From Pseudoalteromonas sp. T1lg75 (GTDB lineage Bacteria > Pseudomonadota > Gammaproteobacteria > Enterobacterales > Alteromonadaceae), in the NCBI RefSeq assembly GCF_002964705.1, contig NZ_PQCD01000033.1, forward strand, positions 1-64,000: 64,000 nucleotides of DNA. Direction: 5' to 3'. The position numbers and the translations under genes were made by a program. Under the pieces are notes generated by a model, which did not search any database, was not told the DNA's origin, and saw only the letters and a program-made list of their open reading frames with translations. Each line of letters starts with the position of its first letter. Positions within the stretch are counted from its first letter, which is position 1. Shown in pieces: positions 28,377-38,314 of the stretch.

Positions 28377-28952
28377 TTAGTTTAGCTCATTATCTACCCA
28401 GAATTTAGTCCCTTTTAACACTGCTTGCAAGGCTAATCCTGTTTCGGTGAGCGAATAAACGGTCACATCGTCAACAATGGCTTCGGCGGTAACCGCGCCG
28501 CCATTGTCTTTATGCTTCGCTGCGGCATCGGCATTGCCGCCAAACGCCCAACCATGATCAATAAATCGGTTTAATGCCGCTTCGGTATGAAACACCATCA
28601 CCACATTAAAATCTTTAACACCCAGGCCCAGGCCTAAACCCGCCTCGCCCATGTTCATATAGGTCCATTTACCGGTGCGGTTATTTTTTACCACACCGTA
28701 GCCGCCGCCGAAACTGGCAAACAGAACATTGACGTTGGCATTATCGAATACCGCATAACCGGCGCTGGTAGCAATTTGGTTTTGCACATCGGGTTTGCGC
28801 ACATACAAGGTTTGCAATGTTTCGCTGCGCATGCTTTGTACCATCTCTCTTTTTGCTTGCGGACTGGCATTGCTGGAGGTGGCGCAACCATTTAAGGCAA
28901 GCACGGCAACCGCTAGTAGCATGATGTGAACAAATGACGCTCTAATTTTCAT
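28377..28952 (-). CDS. SYLF/YSC84-domain lipoprotein
   Basis: 191 residues. A lipoprotein signal peptide ends in the lipobox LNGC (Cys about 23). The mature protein has the SYLF (YSC84) features: helix QAKREMVQSMRSE, GYAVFDNANVNV, FGGGYGVVKN, GEAGLGLGLGVKDFNVVMVF and GLALQAVLKG. The SYLF domain binds phosphoinositides or other lipids in eukaryotes; bacterial members are envelope lipoproteins of unclear role. It should sit in the inner or outer membrane facing the periplasm. Monocistronic with its own terminator. Confidence 0.88.
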   Translation of the reverse strand: MKIRASFVHIMLLAVAVLALNGCATSSNASPQAKREMVQSMRSETLQTLYVRKPDVQNQIATSAGYAVFDNANVNVLFASFGGGYGVVKNNRTGKWTYMNMGEAGLGLGLGVKDFNVVMVFHTEAALNRFIDHGWAFGGNADAAAKHKDNGGAVTAEAIVDDVTVYSLTETGLALQAVLKGTKFWVDNELN

Positions 28953-29038
28953 GGAGTACTCCTTCTTTAATGTCCAATACTAGACAGTATCGGACTTTAT
29001 GATAAGCTAAGACTATAAATATTTTGGTTATTTATCTT

Positions 29039-30250
29039 ATGCTTACCCCTTTAGTTGATACGTTTAAGCAATTACGCTATCAAATAGCCCATCTTGAAGA
29101 TGGCACCTTAAACAGCGAATATCCCGAACTAGCTTTATTTATAGACCAACAAAGCTTAAACCTTGCTGAAATTTCGAAAGATTTATCATTTATTTACCAA
29201 TATTTGTATGTTCATGGCCGCAAATCCGACGCCACTTTCACCCGTTTTCGCAATGAAATTGAGCGTTTTGCCCTTTGGTCTTGGCTGCTCAAAGGCGCCT
29301 CGGTGCTGGCATTAAAGCGCGAAGATATTGAACACTATATCGATTTTGTGGTTGAGCCCAGCAGCGACTGGTGTTCGGACTCGGTGCAGTGGCGATTTAA
29401 ACAGCATCTTGGTCAGCGCATGGCCAATCCGAAGTGGCGCCCCTTTATGGCCAAGGAAACCAAGCCCAGTCAGCAAAGCCTAAACTCTACCTTTACTGCG
29501 CTTAATGTTTTTTATAAATTCGCCATTTTAGAAGAGCGTTCCTTCACCAACTTTGTTCCCGTGGTTAAAAAGAACTGCCCGTATCTGGTAGTGCAATCTC
29601 AAATAAATCAACCAGATACACTAAGCGATCTGCAATGGGAATATGTACTGCGGGTGACCGAAGAGCGTTGCGAAGACGATCCGCAACTCGAGCGTAACCT
29701 CTTTACTCTGGCCTGTTTAAAGGGTTTATATTTACGTATTTCCGAATTGTCGGAGCGCCCCAACTGGTCACCGGTTATGTCGCATTTTTGGCAAGACGCC
29801 GATGGCTTTTGGTTTTTGCGAGTCATGGGCAAAGGCAATAAGTTACGAGATGTGACGCTAAGTGACAGTTTTACAGCCTACTTAAAACGCTACCGTTTAT
29901 TTCGCGGTCTCAGTGCCTTGCCTCGGGTCGATGAGCCCTACCCGCTCATTCATAAATTGCGCGGCAAAGGTGGTATGACGGTCAGACAAATTCGTCGTTT
30001 GGTACAACAAAGTTTTGATTTGGCCACCGCAGCACTTCATCACGATGGTTTTACCGAAGAGGCAGAAAAACTTACGGCGGCAACCGCACACTGGCTGCGC
30101 CATACCGGGGCGACCCACGATGCGCAAACCCGACCATTAAAACATTTATCTGAAGACTTGGGTCATGCTAAGTTGGCAACCACAGATCAAATTTATATTC
30201 AGACTAATATAAAAGAACGAGCTAAGTCAGGCGTTAAACGTAAGCTTTAA
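29039..30250 (+). CDS. Tyrosine recombinase / site-specific integrase
   Basis: 403 residues from the ATG at 29039 (a TTG 5 codons earlier is possible). An N-terminal SAM-like core-binding domain (about 40-170) precedes the catalytic domain with Arg233 (LYLRISEL), Lys268 (GKGNKLRDV), His351 and Arg354 (HWLRHTG), His376 (LGHAKLATT) and Tyr386 (IYIQ): all catalytic residues present. Larger than XerC/D (about 300). The AT-rich accessory region ends just before it, so it may be the integrase of that region, but I see no clear attachment-site repeats. It could also be a resident recombinase; the 31-bp gap to the antiporter gene suggests cotranscription. Confidence 0.87.
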   Translation: MLTPLVDTFKQLRYQIAHLEDGTLNSEYPELALFIDQQSLNLAEISKDLSFIYQYLYVHGRKSDATFTRFRNEIERFALWSWLLKGASVLALKREDIEHYIDFVVEPSSDWCSDSVQWRFKQHLGQRMANPKWRPFMAKETKPSQQSLNSTFTALNVFYKFAILEERSFTNFVPVVKKNCPYLVVQSQINQPDTLSDLQWEYVLRVTEERCEDDPQLERNLFTLACLKGLYLRISELSERPNWSPVMSHFWQDADGFWFLRVMGKGNKLRDVTLSDSFTAYLKRYRLFRGLSALPRVDEPYPLIHKLRGKGGMTVRQIRRLVQQSFDLATAALHHDGFTEEAEKLTAATAHWLRHTGATHDAQTRPLKHLSEDLGHAKLATTDQIYIQTNIKERAKSGVKRKL

Positions 30251-30281
30251 GCATGCTTTAGGCAGGCCGTGAGGATAAGCC

Positions 30282-31484
30282 ATGGAATATTACATCGCAA
30301 TCTTGTTGGCGTTGGCATTTTTTATCTACTCCATATCATTTCGCCAGTTGGCCCGGGCCGAACTCACCGGTCCCATGTACTTTGTGCTGACCGGCGTGGT
30401 CGTTGCGGCTATGTTCTTAGCGGAATTTAAAATCGGCCAACCCTTGGAAAAATTGCTGCCTTTAGTCGAACTAACCTTGGCGGTGGTATTATTTTCCGAC
30501 GCGGCGAAAACCCGATTGGCCATTTTAAAACGCGCCTACAAATATCCCGTGTTGCTTTTATTTGTTGCCCTGCCACTTACCTTCTGCGCGACCGTGCTAG
30601 CCGGATACCTGCTTTTTCCAGAAATGAGTTTATTGGCCTTGGCGTTATTGGCAATTATTTTAACGCCAACCGATGCCGCCTTGAGTAAAGGGATCTTAGA
30701 AGCCAAAGCGGTGCCGTTAAAACTTCGTGAAGCCATTAATGTTGAAAGTGGATTGAACGATGGCCTGTGTGTGCCGATTTTTCTATTTTTGTTTTTGTCC
30801 TGGCAACTGGGCAGTTGGCAACCGACAATGAAGATGCTGGAGTTTATGTTTCGTGAAGTTGGGATAGCGCTTGTCGTTGCAACGCTTATTACCTGGTCAG
30901 CAACTTACTTAATACAATACAGCGCCCGACGTCATTTTTTTGAAAAGGCCTCCAGCCCATTTTTAATTTTGTCATTGGCGATTGTCAATTACAGTGTGGC
31001 TGAAGCATTGGGCGGCAGCGGATTTGTGGCCGCCTTTGTTGCCGGTTTGCTGTTTGATTATTTGTATCGGCCGAGTAAGGATATGAGACTGATCGAGGAA
31101 AGCGAGCACATTGCCGAGTTCTTTTCGTACTTAATTTGGTGTTTGTTCGGGGCTTACAGTTATTGGCAGTTACAGAGCATGGAACTAAGTTGGGGCAAGC
31201 TGGCCTTTGCGCTGATCGCCGCAACCCTGGTGCGGGTTATCCCCGTTCTATTTAGTTTAATTGTATTTAACGGGTTAAATTTTAAAGAGAAATTTACCCT
31301 GGCCTGGTTTGGTCCGCGGGGCTTGGCTTCCATCGTTTTTACCTTAATGGTGTTAGACTCCGCCGACGGTTTGCTTAATGAGTTGGCGACGCTGACCATA
31401 TTGACGAGCGTCTTTATTCACGGTATTACCACTCGCCCCATCGCTAACTCTTTCAGCAAAAAGGGCTTGGCCAAACGAGACTAG
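30282..31484 (+). CDS. CPA1-family cation:proton antiporter
   Basis: 400 residues, about 12 membrane helices. Ion-binding motifs TPTDAA (128-133) and ESGLNDG (155-161) are characteristic of Na+/H+ exchangers of the CPA1 branch. Exchanges Na+ (or K+) for protons across the inner membrane, relevant to salt and pH balance in seawater. GAGG lies before the ATG. Its stop codon overlaps that of the convergent ydiJ gene in a shared CTAG. Confidence 0.9.
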   Translation: MEYYIAILLALAFFIYSISFRQLARAELTGPMYFVLTGVVVAAMFLAEFKIGQPLEKLLPLVELTLAVVLFSDAAKTRLAILKRAYKYPVLLLFVALPLTFCATVLAGYLLFPEMSLLALALLAIILTPTDAALSKGILEAKAVPLKLREAINVESGLNDGLCVPIFLFLFLSWQLGSWQPTMKMLEFMFREVGIALVVATLITWSATYLIQYSARRHFFEKASSPFLILSLAIVNYSVAEALGGSGFVAAFVAGLLFDYLYRPSKDMRLIEESEHIAEFFSYLIWCLFGAYSYWQLQSMELSWGKLAFALIAATLVRVIPVLFSLIVFNGLNFKEKFTLAWFGPRGLASIVFTLMVLDSADGLLNELATLTILTSVFIHGITTRPIANSFSKKGLAKRD

Positions 31485-32746
31485 TGCAACACCTTGGCCA
31501 GCACCTCGATGGGGTGCTGCGGTTTATATTGGGCAAAACGTTTTACCTGGCTGCGACATGAAAAACCCGTGGCCAACAGCTGGGCTGGCTCGGTGTTATC
31601 AACCTTGGCTTTCCAGCTGAGATTATATAAGGCACTGCTGTTTTCCTGGTTTTGCAGTTCGTGGCCATAGGTACCGGCCATACCACAACAGCCGGTTGCT
31701 TGTGGATCCAGTTGTAATCCCAAGGCCGAGAAAATAGTTTGCCACACCTTGGCGCTGTGCGGTAAGGCAGTGGTTTCGCTGCAGTGACTCAGCAATACAT
31801 AGCTTTGTTGTGGTTCAAATACCTGTTGTTTAAAAGTTTGCTCGCCCAGCCATTCATGGGCCAACAAGACATTGAAGTCCCCTCTTTGCTCGCCTAATAC
31901 CGTGTTGTATTCATCGCGATAACACAAAACTAATGAGGCATCGAGCCCAACCATGGGGATGTCCAATTCACTAACCTGTTGTAAAAATGCCGCACTGTTT
32001 TTGGCGGTGCGGGCAAATTTATCCAAAAAGCCTTTCACATGTTGCGGCTTACCATTGGGTTTAAATGGCAGGATAATCGGTTTTTTGCCAAGCGCCTGCA
32101 CAACCTTGGCAAAGCTTTCAACCAGCTCGGCCTCATAAAAACTGGTGAACGGGTCTTGCACGATAAGCACATAGTCGCGGCGCTGATCTTCGCTTAATTG
32201 CTCCAGTTTATTCAGGTCGAATTTTTCTAAAGTGGCGGTGCGCTGGGCCAGGTTTGGATGACTCGGCGTCGGTGTATCCACATAACCCAGGGTCTTTTTA
32301 ATCGCCCATTGTACCGGTGACGATTTGATCACGGGGTTGGTAATGGCCGAAAACTTAGCCAACAGTGGTGCCGTGTTTTCTATGCCGGCAACCAGATAAT
32401 CTTTTAATGGGCGGTTGTATTGGCTGTAGTAAAAGTTCAAAAAGCGAGCACGGAATGTCGGCACATCGACCTTAATCGGGCACGCAGTGGTACAGGCTTT
32501 ACAGGCTAAGCACTCGTCCATGGACTCTTTCACTTCGTGTGAAAAGTCGTACTGACCCTTGCGTTTATTCTGGGTATTAAGGAAACGCTCCCACCAGGTG
32601 GGGCCATCTTTTTTGCTGATAACTTTTTCTTCTTCGAGCAGGTCAACGCCCTGCTCCGCCTGTAGTCGAAGCCACTCGCGCATTAATCCGGCGCGGCCTT
32701 TTGGTGAGTAACGGCGATCGCCAGTGGCCTTGTATGAAGGACACAT
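31481..32746 (-). CDS. ydiJ: YdiJ C-terminal half (4Fe-4S/CCG domains), separated by frameshift
   Basis: 421 residues beginning MCPSYKATGDRRYSPKGR, which is the internal continuation of YdiJ rather than a natural start: no ribosome-binding site precedes it and the preceding residues are encoded in another frame. It has the 4Fe-4S motif CLACKACTTACP and two cysteine-rich CCG-type segments (LLSHCSETTALPH, GCCGMAGTYGHE) that pass electrons from the flavin domain. Full-length YdiJ (about 1020 residues) is a D-2-hydroxyglutarate dehydrogenase. Together the two halves span the whole family length, so the break is a single indel near 32747-32749. Confidence 0.85.
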   Translation of the reverse strand: MCPSYKATGDRRYSPKGRAGLMREWLRLQAEQGVDLLEEEKVISKKDGPTWWERFLNTQNKRKGQYDFSHEVKESMDECLACKACTTACPIKVDVPTFRARFLNFYYSQYNRPLKDYLVAGIENTAPLLAKFSAITNPVIKSSPVQWAIKKTLGYVDTPTPSHPNLAQRTATLEKFDLNKLEQLSEDQRRDYVLIVQDPFTSFYEAELVESFAKVVQALGKKPIILPFKPNGKPQHVKGFLDKFARTAKNSAAFLQQVSELDIPMVGLDASLVLCYRDEYNTVLGEQRGDFNVLLAHEWLGEQTFKQQVFEPQQSYVLLSHCSETTALPHSAKVWQTIFSALGLQLDPQATGCCGMAGTYGHELQNQENSSALYNLSWKAKVDNTEPAQLLATGFSCRSQVKRFAQYKPQHPIEVLAKVLH

Positions 32747-34521
32747 GGGTGAGCTGACACATAGTTAAAACACAAGCCGTTTCCGTTACAGTTCATGCTG
32801 TTGGCAAAACTATCTCGTACCTGAATATCAATTTGACGGTCGAACCAGCCACGCTTCTTATCATCAACGCTCACCAAGCGGTCGTTACTTTCAAGGGGGG
32901 TGCAGATTTTGCCCGGGTTAAGCTTGTTGTGCGGATCGAAGGCCGATTTAATACGGCGCAGCTCCTGGAATAGCTCGTCGCCAAAAAACTCCGGGCCGTA
33001 TTCACTGCGATACCCTTTACCGTGTTCGCCCCACATCAGGCCACCGTACTTGGCGGTGAGTGCAACAACCTGATCGGAAATCTGGCGCAGGGTTTTTTCC
33101 TGCTCCGGATCGCACATATCCAGCGCCGGACGCACATGTAAAACGCCGGCATCGACATGGCCGAACATACCATAATCAAGTTGGTGACCGTCGAGTAATT
33201 CACGGAACTCGGCAATAAAGTCGGCCAGGTTTTCCGGCGGAACCGCGGTGTCTTCGGCAAAGGCAATAGGCTTTTTCGCGCCCTTGGTATTACCGAGCAG
33301 GCCAACGGACTTTTTGCGCATGGCATAGATTTTTTGTATATCGGCCACATTATTGGTGAGCTGATAACCAATTACCCCGGCTTCTTTATTCTCGATAAGG
33401 GCGTCAAGCTTGGCACACAGGGCGTCAATCTTGTCCTTCATGTCCCCTTCTTGCTCGGCATTAAACTCAACCATGTTTAAGCCTTGCATTTCTTGCCCGG
33501 GTACATCGGTAATTAAGTCCGATACTGAATGCCAGACAATGTCTTCGCGGGCCAGGTTTAACACCTTACTATCAACGGTTTCTACCGAGGTCGCCTCGGC
33601 CGCCACTAAAAATGGCGAATTACGAAGCGCTGAGTCGAAACTGTCATATTTAATATTGATCAGGGTTTTAAATTTTGCGATGGGCGTAATGTTAAGCTTG
33701 GCCTCGGTGACTATGGCCAAGGAGCCTTCGGAGCCTGTCAGGACACGGCCAATATCAAACTCGCAAAGGTGTTCATCAAACACATGCTCTAAATCGTAAC
33801 CGGTTAAAAAGCGATTCAGTCGTGGGAATCTTTCTAAAATTAAATCGCGCTTACTGCTGGCGACATCCAATACCGTTTTGTAAACCTTACCGACTGCTGT
33901 GTCTTGTTCGGCAATCAATTTGGCTTTTTCGACACTCACCCCCTGAGTATTGAGCTCGCTGCCATCGGCCAGAAACGCCTTGAGTGCCAGGGTGTGGTCC
34001 GAGGTTTTACCATAAACCAGACTGCCCTGACCTGAGGCATCGGTATTGATCATCCCGCCCACGGTAGCGCGGTTACTGGTGGATAGGTCCGGTGCAAAGA
34101 AGTATCCATAGGGGCGCAAAAAGTCGTTTAGCTGGTCTTTGATCACCCCGGCTTGAACCCTCACCCAACCTTCTTGCTCGTTAATTTCCAGAATTTCGCG
34201 CATATAGCGGGAAAGATCGATAACAATACCCGGTGTCAACGACTGGCCATTGGTGCCGGTACCGCCACCGCGTGGGCCAAAGGTTAGCGACAAAAACGGA
34301 TCGCGCGAGGCAATGTTCAATGCCAGTTGCACGTCTTTATTGGTTTTTGGGAACACCACACCCTGAGGAATGGTTTGATAAACACTGTTGTCGGTGGCCG
34401 CTAATAGTCGGGTGCCATAGCTGGCATCGACATCGCCGCTGAACCCTTCAGCTTTGATTGTTTTTAGGTAATGTAATACCAGTTCAGAACTGACTTGCTC
34501 GACACTTAACTTTGCTATCAT
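32683..34521 (-). CDS. ydiJ: YdiJ N-terminal half (FAD-linked D-2-hydroxyglutarate dehydrogenase), frameshifted
   Basis: 612 residues: FAD-binding PCMH domain (about 45-270; FGPRGGGTGTNGQSL, DASGQGSLVYGKTSD, GSEGSLAIVTEA), then the FAD-oxidase C-terminal domain (GHVDAGVLHVRP, WGEHGKGYRSEYGPEFFG, NKLNPGKIC). Near the end, NCNGNGLCFNY, the start of the YdiJ iron-sulfur region, reads into a short nonsense tail. The expected next residues (PMCPSYK) are in the -1 frame from 32746. One missing base in the GGG at 32747-32749 would explain it. Sequencing error, a true mutation or a frameshift event are all possible. AAGG lies just before the ATG. Confidence 0.88.
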   Translation of the reverse strand: MIAKLSVEQVSSELVLHYLKTIKAEGFSGDVDASYGTRLLAATDNSVYQTIPQGVVFPKTNKDVQLALNIASRDPFLSLTFGPRGGGTGTNGQSLTPGIVIDLSRYMREILEINEQEGWVRVQAGVIKDQLNDFLRPYGYFFAPDLSTSNRATVGGMINTDASGQGSLVYGKTSDHTLALKAFLADGSELNTQGVSVEKAKLIAEQDTAVGKVYKTVLDVASSKRDLILERFPRLNRFLTGYDLEHVFDEHLCEFDIGRVLTGSEGSLAIVTEAKLNITPIAKFKTLINIKYDSFDSALRNSPFLVAAEATSVETVDSKVLNLAREDIVWHSVSDLITDVPGQEMQGLNMVEFNAEQEGDMKDKIDALCAKLDALIENKEAGVIGYQLTNNVADIQKIYAMRKKSVGLLGNTKGAKKPIAFAEDTAVPPENLADFIAEFRELLDGHQLDYGMFGHVDAGVLHVRPALDMCDPEQEKTLRQISDQVVALTAKYGGLMWGEHGKGYRSEYGPEFFGDELFQELRRIKSAFDPHNKLNPGKICTPLESNDRLVSVDDKKRGWFDRQIDIQVRDSFANSMNCNGNGLCFNYVSAHPCVLHTRPLAIAVTHQKAAPD

Positions 34522-34668
34522 GGCCTTAAACCTCAGGAACGGACAGCGCCATTATAGCATGCTGAGCGGGCTTAGAAATTGAAGAATATACAGATTGTTA
34601 CAAATTGAAATCACTTTGTAGCTGTGAATGCGCTATGGTCAGTTAATAAGCAATTACGTAGGTGATGT

Positions 34669-34881
34669 ATGAAGAAGTGGTTGATGAATACCGCTGCGGC
34701 GCTTTGTTTTATACTCGGATTGATATTCGCCGTGGTGCCTGGGCCTTCGGTGATCTTCTTTTTAATCGGATTGACCCTACTGGCCGTACACTACCCTCTT
34801 GCCCGTAAATATGTACGGGTGTGCCAGATTACCCTTACGCGGGGGTGCCGGTTGCTCGATAGCAAATTGGCGAAAAAATAA
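34669..34881 (+). CDS. Small PGPGW-type transmembrane protein
   Basis: 70 residues: two hydrophobic helices around the turn VVPGPSVIFFLIGLTLLA, the signature of the putative transmembrane PGPGW family, then a basic cytoplasmic tail. Function unknown. It has its own terminator immediately downstream and lies between divergent ydiJ and convergent ppsA. Confidence 0.75.
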   Translation: MKKWLMNTAAALCFILGLIFAVVPGPSVIFFLIGLTLLAVHYPLARKYVRVCQITLTRGCRLLDSKLAKK

Positions 34882-34905
34882 AAGGGCGAAGATTTCGCCC
34901 TTTTT
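34881..34905 (+). terminator. Bidirectional terminator between the PGPGW gene and ppsA
   Basis: Perfect stem AAAGGGCGAA/TTCGCCCTTT followed by TTTTT on the plus side; the A-rich flank gives a T tract for ppsA on the minus side. Confidence 0.9.
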
Positions 34906-34929
34906 CTTTGTCTTACTCGGTAATCGAAC

Positions 34930-37308
34930 TTAGTTCGATTTAAGCTTTTCAGCCAGGTATAGCCAGGTTTCCAATACCGTATCTGGGTTCAATGACACAG
35001 AATCGATACCTTCTTGTACCAGCCATGCGGCGAAGTCTTCGTGATCCGAAGGACCTTGACCACAAATACCTACGTACTTACCTTTTGCCTTGGCTGTTTT
35101 AATGGCCATAGACAATAGCTTCTTAATCGCTGGGTTACGCTCGTCGAACAGGTGAGCGATCAGACCCGAGTCACGGTCAAGACCTAGAGTAAGCTGAGTT
35201 AAATCGTTTGAACCGATTGAGAAACCGTCGAAGTACTCAAGGAATTCTTCGGCAAGTAGCGCGTTTGAAGGCAGCTCACACATCATGATCACTTTCAAAC
35301 CGTTTTCGCCACGCTTAAGGCCGTGCTCTTCAAGTAGCTCGATAACCTTTTTACCTTCTGCAAGGGTACGTACGAACGGGATCATGATCTCAACGTTGTT
35401 CAAGTCCATGTCGTCACGAACACGCTTGATGGCTTCACACTCAAGGGCGAAACACTCGCGGAAGTCTTCACTGATATAACGTGAAGCACCACGGAAACCG
35501 ATCATTGGGTTTTCTTCTTCCGGCTCGTATTGCTGACCGCCAACCAGGTTGGCATATTCGTTTGATTTGAAGTCAGACATACGGACGATTACGCGCTCAG
35601 GTGCAAAGGCACAACCAAGCGTGGCGATACCTTCAACCAGTTTGGCGATGTAGAATTCACGCGGCGACTCATAACCTGCGATGATGTCTTTGATTTCTGC
35701 CTGAAGTTCAGGAGATTGAGCATCGAAGTTAAGCAACGCTTTAGGGTGAACACCGATCATACGGTTGATGATGAACTCAAGGCGAGCCAGGCCCACACCG
35801 GCGTGAGGTAGACGAGCGAAATCGAATGCACGATCCGGGTTACCCACGTTCATCATGATCTTCATTGGCAGGTCAGGCATTTCATCTACGCGTGAAGTCA
35901 GTACTTCATACTCAAGTTGACCTTGGTAGATGTAACCTGTGTCACCTTCGGCACAAGAAACAGTCACTTCCTGGTCCGCTTTGATTAGGTCGGTGGCGTT
36001 ACCACAACCTACTACAGCAGGAATACCTAGTTCACGGGCAATGATGGCCGCGTGACAAGTACGACCGCCACGGTTGGTAACGATGGCAGCGGCACGCTTC
36101 ATGATCGGTTCCCAATCTGGGTCGGTCATGTCGGTTACCAGGATATCGCCATGTTGTACCTTGTCCATCTCGTCGATAGAGTTAAGTACGCGTACCACGC
36201 CGGCACCGATTTTGTGACCGATGGCACGACCTTCGGCAACAACGCTAGATGTTTGCTTAAGCTGGAAGCGCTCCATCACGTTTGCATCTTCGTTTGAACG
36301 TACGGTTTCTGGACGAGCCTGTACAATGTAAAGCTTGCCGTCGTTACCGTCTTTTGCCCACTCGATGTCCATTGGACGACCGTAGTGTTTTTCGATGATA
36401 ACCGCTTGCTTAGCAAGGTCCATTACTTCTTCGTCTGTAATAGAGAAGGTATTGGCTTGCTCTGGGGCTACGTCAACAATTTCAACTTGCTTGCCGTGTT
36501 CCTGATCTTGTGAATAAACCATTTGAATGGCTTTAGAACCAATGTTACGGCGAACAACGGCTGGTTTACCTTTGGCTAGAGTACCTTTGTGAACGTAGAA
36601 TTCATCCGGGTTAACCGCGCCTTGTACAACCATTTCACCAAGACCGAAGCTTGATGTTACGAATACAACGTCTTCAAAACCTGACTCGGTGTCGATGCTG
36701 AACATTACGCCTGAAGAGGCCATGTCAGAACGAACCATGCGCTGGATACCGGCTGAAAGTGCTACACCTTTATGGTCGTAACCCTGGTGTACGCGGTAAG
36801 AGATGGCGCGATCATTAAATAGAGAAGCAAAAACGTGTTTGATAGCAACCATTACGGCATCGATGCCGCGCACGTTTAAGAAGGTTTCTTGTTGTCCGGC
36901 GAATGATGCGTCTGGCATGTCTTCGGCGGTGGCAGAGGAACGTACTGCAAAGGATACGTCGTGTGCTGGGTCAGCGTGTAGTTGGCCATAGGCCTCGCGG
37001 ATAGCCTGGTCCAATGAATCCTGGAATGGCGTGTCGATAATCCACTGACGGATTTCGGCACCAACTTTGGCCAATTCATTGACATCTTCAACGTCTAGTT
37101 TATCTAACACGTCGTAGATGCGAGCATTCAATCCAGATTGCTCAAGAAACTCGTTAAATGCGTATGATGTCGTCGCAAAACCACCCGGTACTTGTACACC
37201 GGCGTTGGCTAGGTTTGAGATCATTTCACCGAGAGAGGCGTTTTTGCCTCCAACTCTCGGCACATCTTGCATACCAAGCTCTTGATACCAGAGAACGTAT
37301 TCTTGCAC
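34930..37308 (-). CDS. ppsA: Phosphoenolpyruvate synthase
   Basis: 792 residues, the same length as E. coli PpsA, when started at the GTG at 37308 ([16 protein letters not shown] aligns with the family start; GGAG lies 8 bases upstream). The frame extends further but that part is not family-like. N-terminal ATP-grasp domain ([29 protein letters not shown]), phosphohistidine domain with catalytic His419 ([13 protein letters not shown]) and C-terminal PEP-binding TIM barrel with catalytic Cys ([10 protein letters not shown]). Converts pyruvate and ATP to PEP, AMP and phosphate for gluconeogenesis. The divergent neighbour is its regulator PpsR. Confidence 0.97.
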   Translation of the reverse strand: MQEYVLWYQELGMQDVPRVGGKNASLGEMISNLANAGVQVPGGFATTSYAFNEFLEQSGLNARIYDVLDKLDVEDVNELAKVGAEIRQWIIDTPFQDSLDQAIREAYGQLHADPAHDVSFAVRSSATAEDMPDASFAGQQETFLNVRGIDAVMVAIKHVFASLFNDRAISYRVHQGYDHKGVALSAGIQRMVRSDMASSGVMFSIDTESGFEDVVFVTSSFGLGEMVVQGAVNPDEFYVHKGTLAKGKPAVVRRNIGSKAIQMVYSQDQEHGKQVEIVDVAPEQANTFSITDEEVMDLAKQAVIIEKHYGRPMDIEWAKDGNDGKLYIVQARPETVRSNEDANVMERFQLKQTSSVVAEGRAIGHKIGAGVVRVLNSIDEMDKVQHGDILVTDMTDPDWEPIMKRAAAIVTNRGGRTCHAAIIARELGIPAVVGCGNATDLIKADQEVTVSCAEGDTGYIYQGQLEYEVLTSRVDEMPDLPMKIMMNVGNPDRAFDFARLPHAGVGLARLEFIINRMIGVHPKALLNFDAQSPELQAEIKDIIAGYESPREFYIAKLVEGIATLGCAFAPERVIVRMSDFKSNEYANLVGGQQYEPEEENPMIGFRGASRYISEDFRECFALECEAIKRVRDDMDLNNVEIMIPFVRTLAEGKKVIELLEEHGLKRGENGLKVIMMCELPSNALLAEEFLEYFDGFSIGSNDLTQLTLGLDRDSGLIAHLFDERNPAIKKLLSMAIKTAKAKGKYVGICGQGPSDHEDFAAWLVQEGIDSVSLNPDTVLETWLYLAEKLKSN

Positions 37309-37455
37309 GGAACTTTCTCCAAAAAACAAATTGTAAGTTTGGTCATTAAAATAATGACCTTTTAAATGAGGCGCTAACATTCTACACTGGCAAGCACTGA
37401 TGCGTAAACCGTAGCCTTACGGTTTATCAGGTTATTACGAAAAAAAAGGATGATT

Positions 37456-38265
37456 ATGCGCAACGCATTTTATATTTCTGACGGTACCGCAATTACCGCC
37501 GAGGTCTTTGGTAATGCGACTTTGTCGCTTTTTCCCATGGAATTTGAACACACGACTATTCCCTTTGTAGAAACCAAAGAAAAAGCCTTAGAAGTAAAGG
37601 CTCAAATTGAGCAGGCGGCGGCCACAAGCAAAGAAAAGCCCATTGTTTTCTTTACCTTTGTGAACCCTGAGCTCAGTGAAATCATCCTTGCAAGCAACGC
37701 CGTGTGCTACGATTTTATCAGCACCTTCAGCAATCAACTGCAGCTTGAGTTAGGTGTAGAGCCGGTACCTAAGGTGCATCGCACCCACAGTATCCATGAG
37801 CAAAGTTACGATTTCCGTATCGCCGCGGTAAACTATGCGTTGGCCAACGATGACGGCGCCAATATCAAGGATTATCAGCAGGCTGATGTAATTTTGGTTG
37901 GGGTGAGTCGCAGTGGGAAAACGCCGACCAGTTTATATCTGGCGCTGCAATACGGCATTAAAGCGGCAAATTACCCCTTTACGCCGGACGATCTCGAATC
38001 CGGCACTTTGCCAAAATGCCTGCAACCCTATAAAAATAAACTCTTTGGCTTAACCATAGAGCCGGAGCGCTTAGCGGCTATTCGAAATGAGCGCATGGCC
38101 AATTCCCGCTATGCCTCCATGCGTCAATGTCGCATCGAAACCCGGGAAGTGGAAATGCTGTATAAGCGTTTTCGAATCCCGCACTTCAATTCAACCCATC
38201 ACTCGGTGGAAGAAATCTCCGCCAAGATCATGGCTGAGTCGGGGTTACAGCGACGTAAGTATTAA
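37456..38265 (+). CDS. ppsR: PEP synthase regulatory protein (bifunctional kinase/pyrophosphorylase)
   Basis: 269 residues from the second ATG (37456), preferred because AAGG then has 6-7 bases spacing. RNAFYISDGTAITAE is the family start and GVSRSGKTPTS (149 onward) is its P-loop. PpsR uses ADP to phosphorylate a threonine of PpsA and inactivate it, and uses phosphate to reverse this. Divergent from ppsA across 147 bp, the usual arrangement. Confidence 0.96.
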   Translation: MRNAFYISDGTAITAEVFGNATLSLFPMEFEHTTIPFVETKEKALEVKAQIEQAAATSKEKPIVFFTFVNPELSEIILASNAVCYDFISTFSNQLQLELGVEPVPKVHRTHSIHEQSYDFRIAAVNYALANDDGANIKDYQQADVILVGVSRSGKTPTSLYLALQYGIKAANYPFTPDDLESGTLPKCLQPYKNKLFGLTIEPERLAAIRNERMANSRYASMRQCRIETREVEMLYKRFRIPHFNSTHHSVEEISAKIMAESGLQRRKY

Positions 38266-38274
38266 TACAGACAT

Positions 38275-38303
38275 AAAAAAAGCGCCCTTGGGCGCTTTTT
38301 CTT
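38275..38303. terminator. Bidirectional terminator between ppsR and DAHP synthase
   Basis: AGCGCC/GGCGCT stem with a 4-base loop, A run on one side and T run on the other, serving both convergent genes. Confidence 0.92.
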
Positions 38304-38314
38304 TCGTTAAACCC

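Noticed and set aside
32640..32750. Programmed -1 frameshift in ydiJ as the main explanation
   Set aside because: No classic slippery heptamer or strong downstream structure seen, and homologues encode this region in one frame; a one-base indel is simpler.
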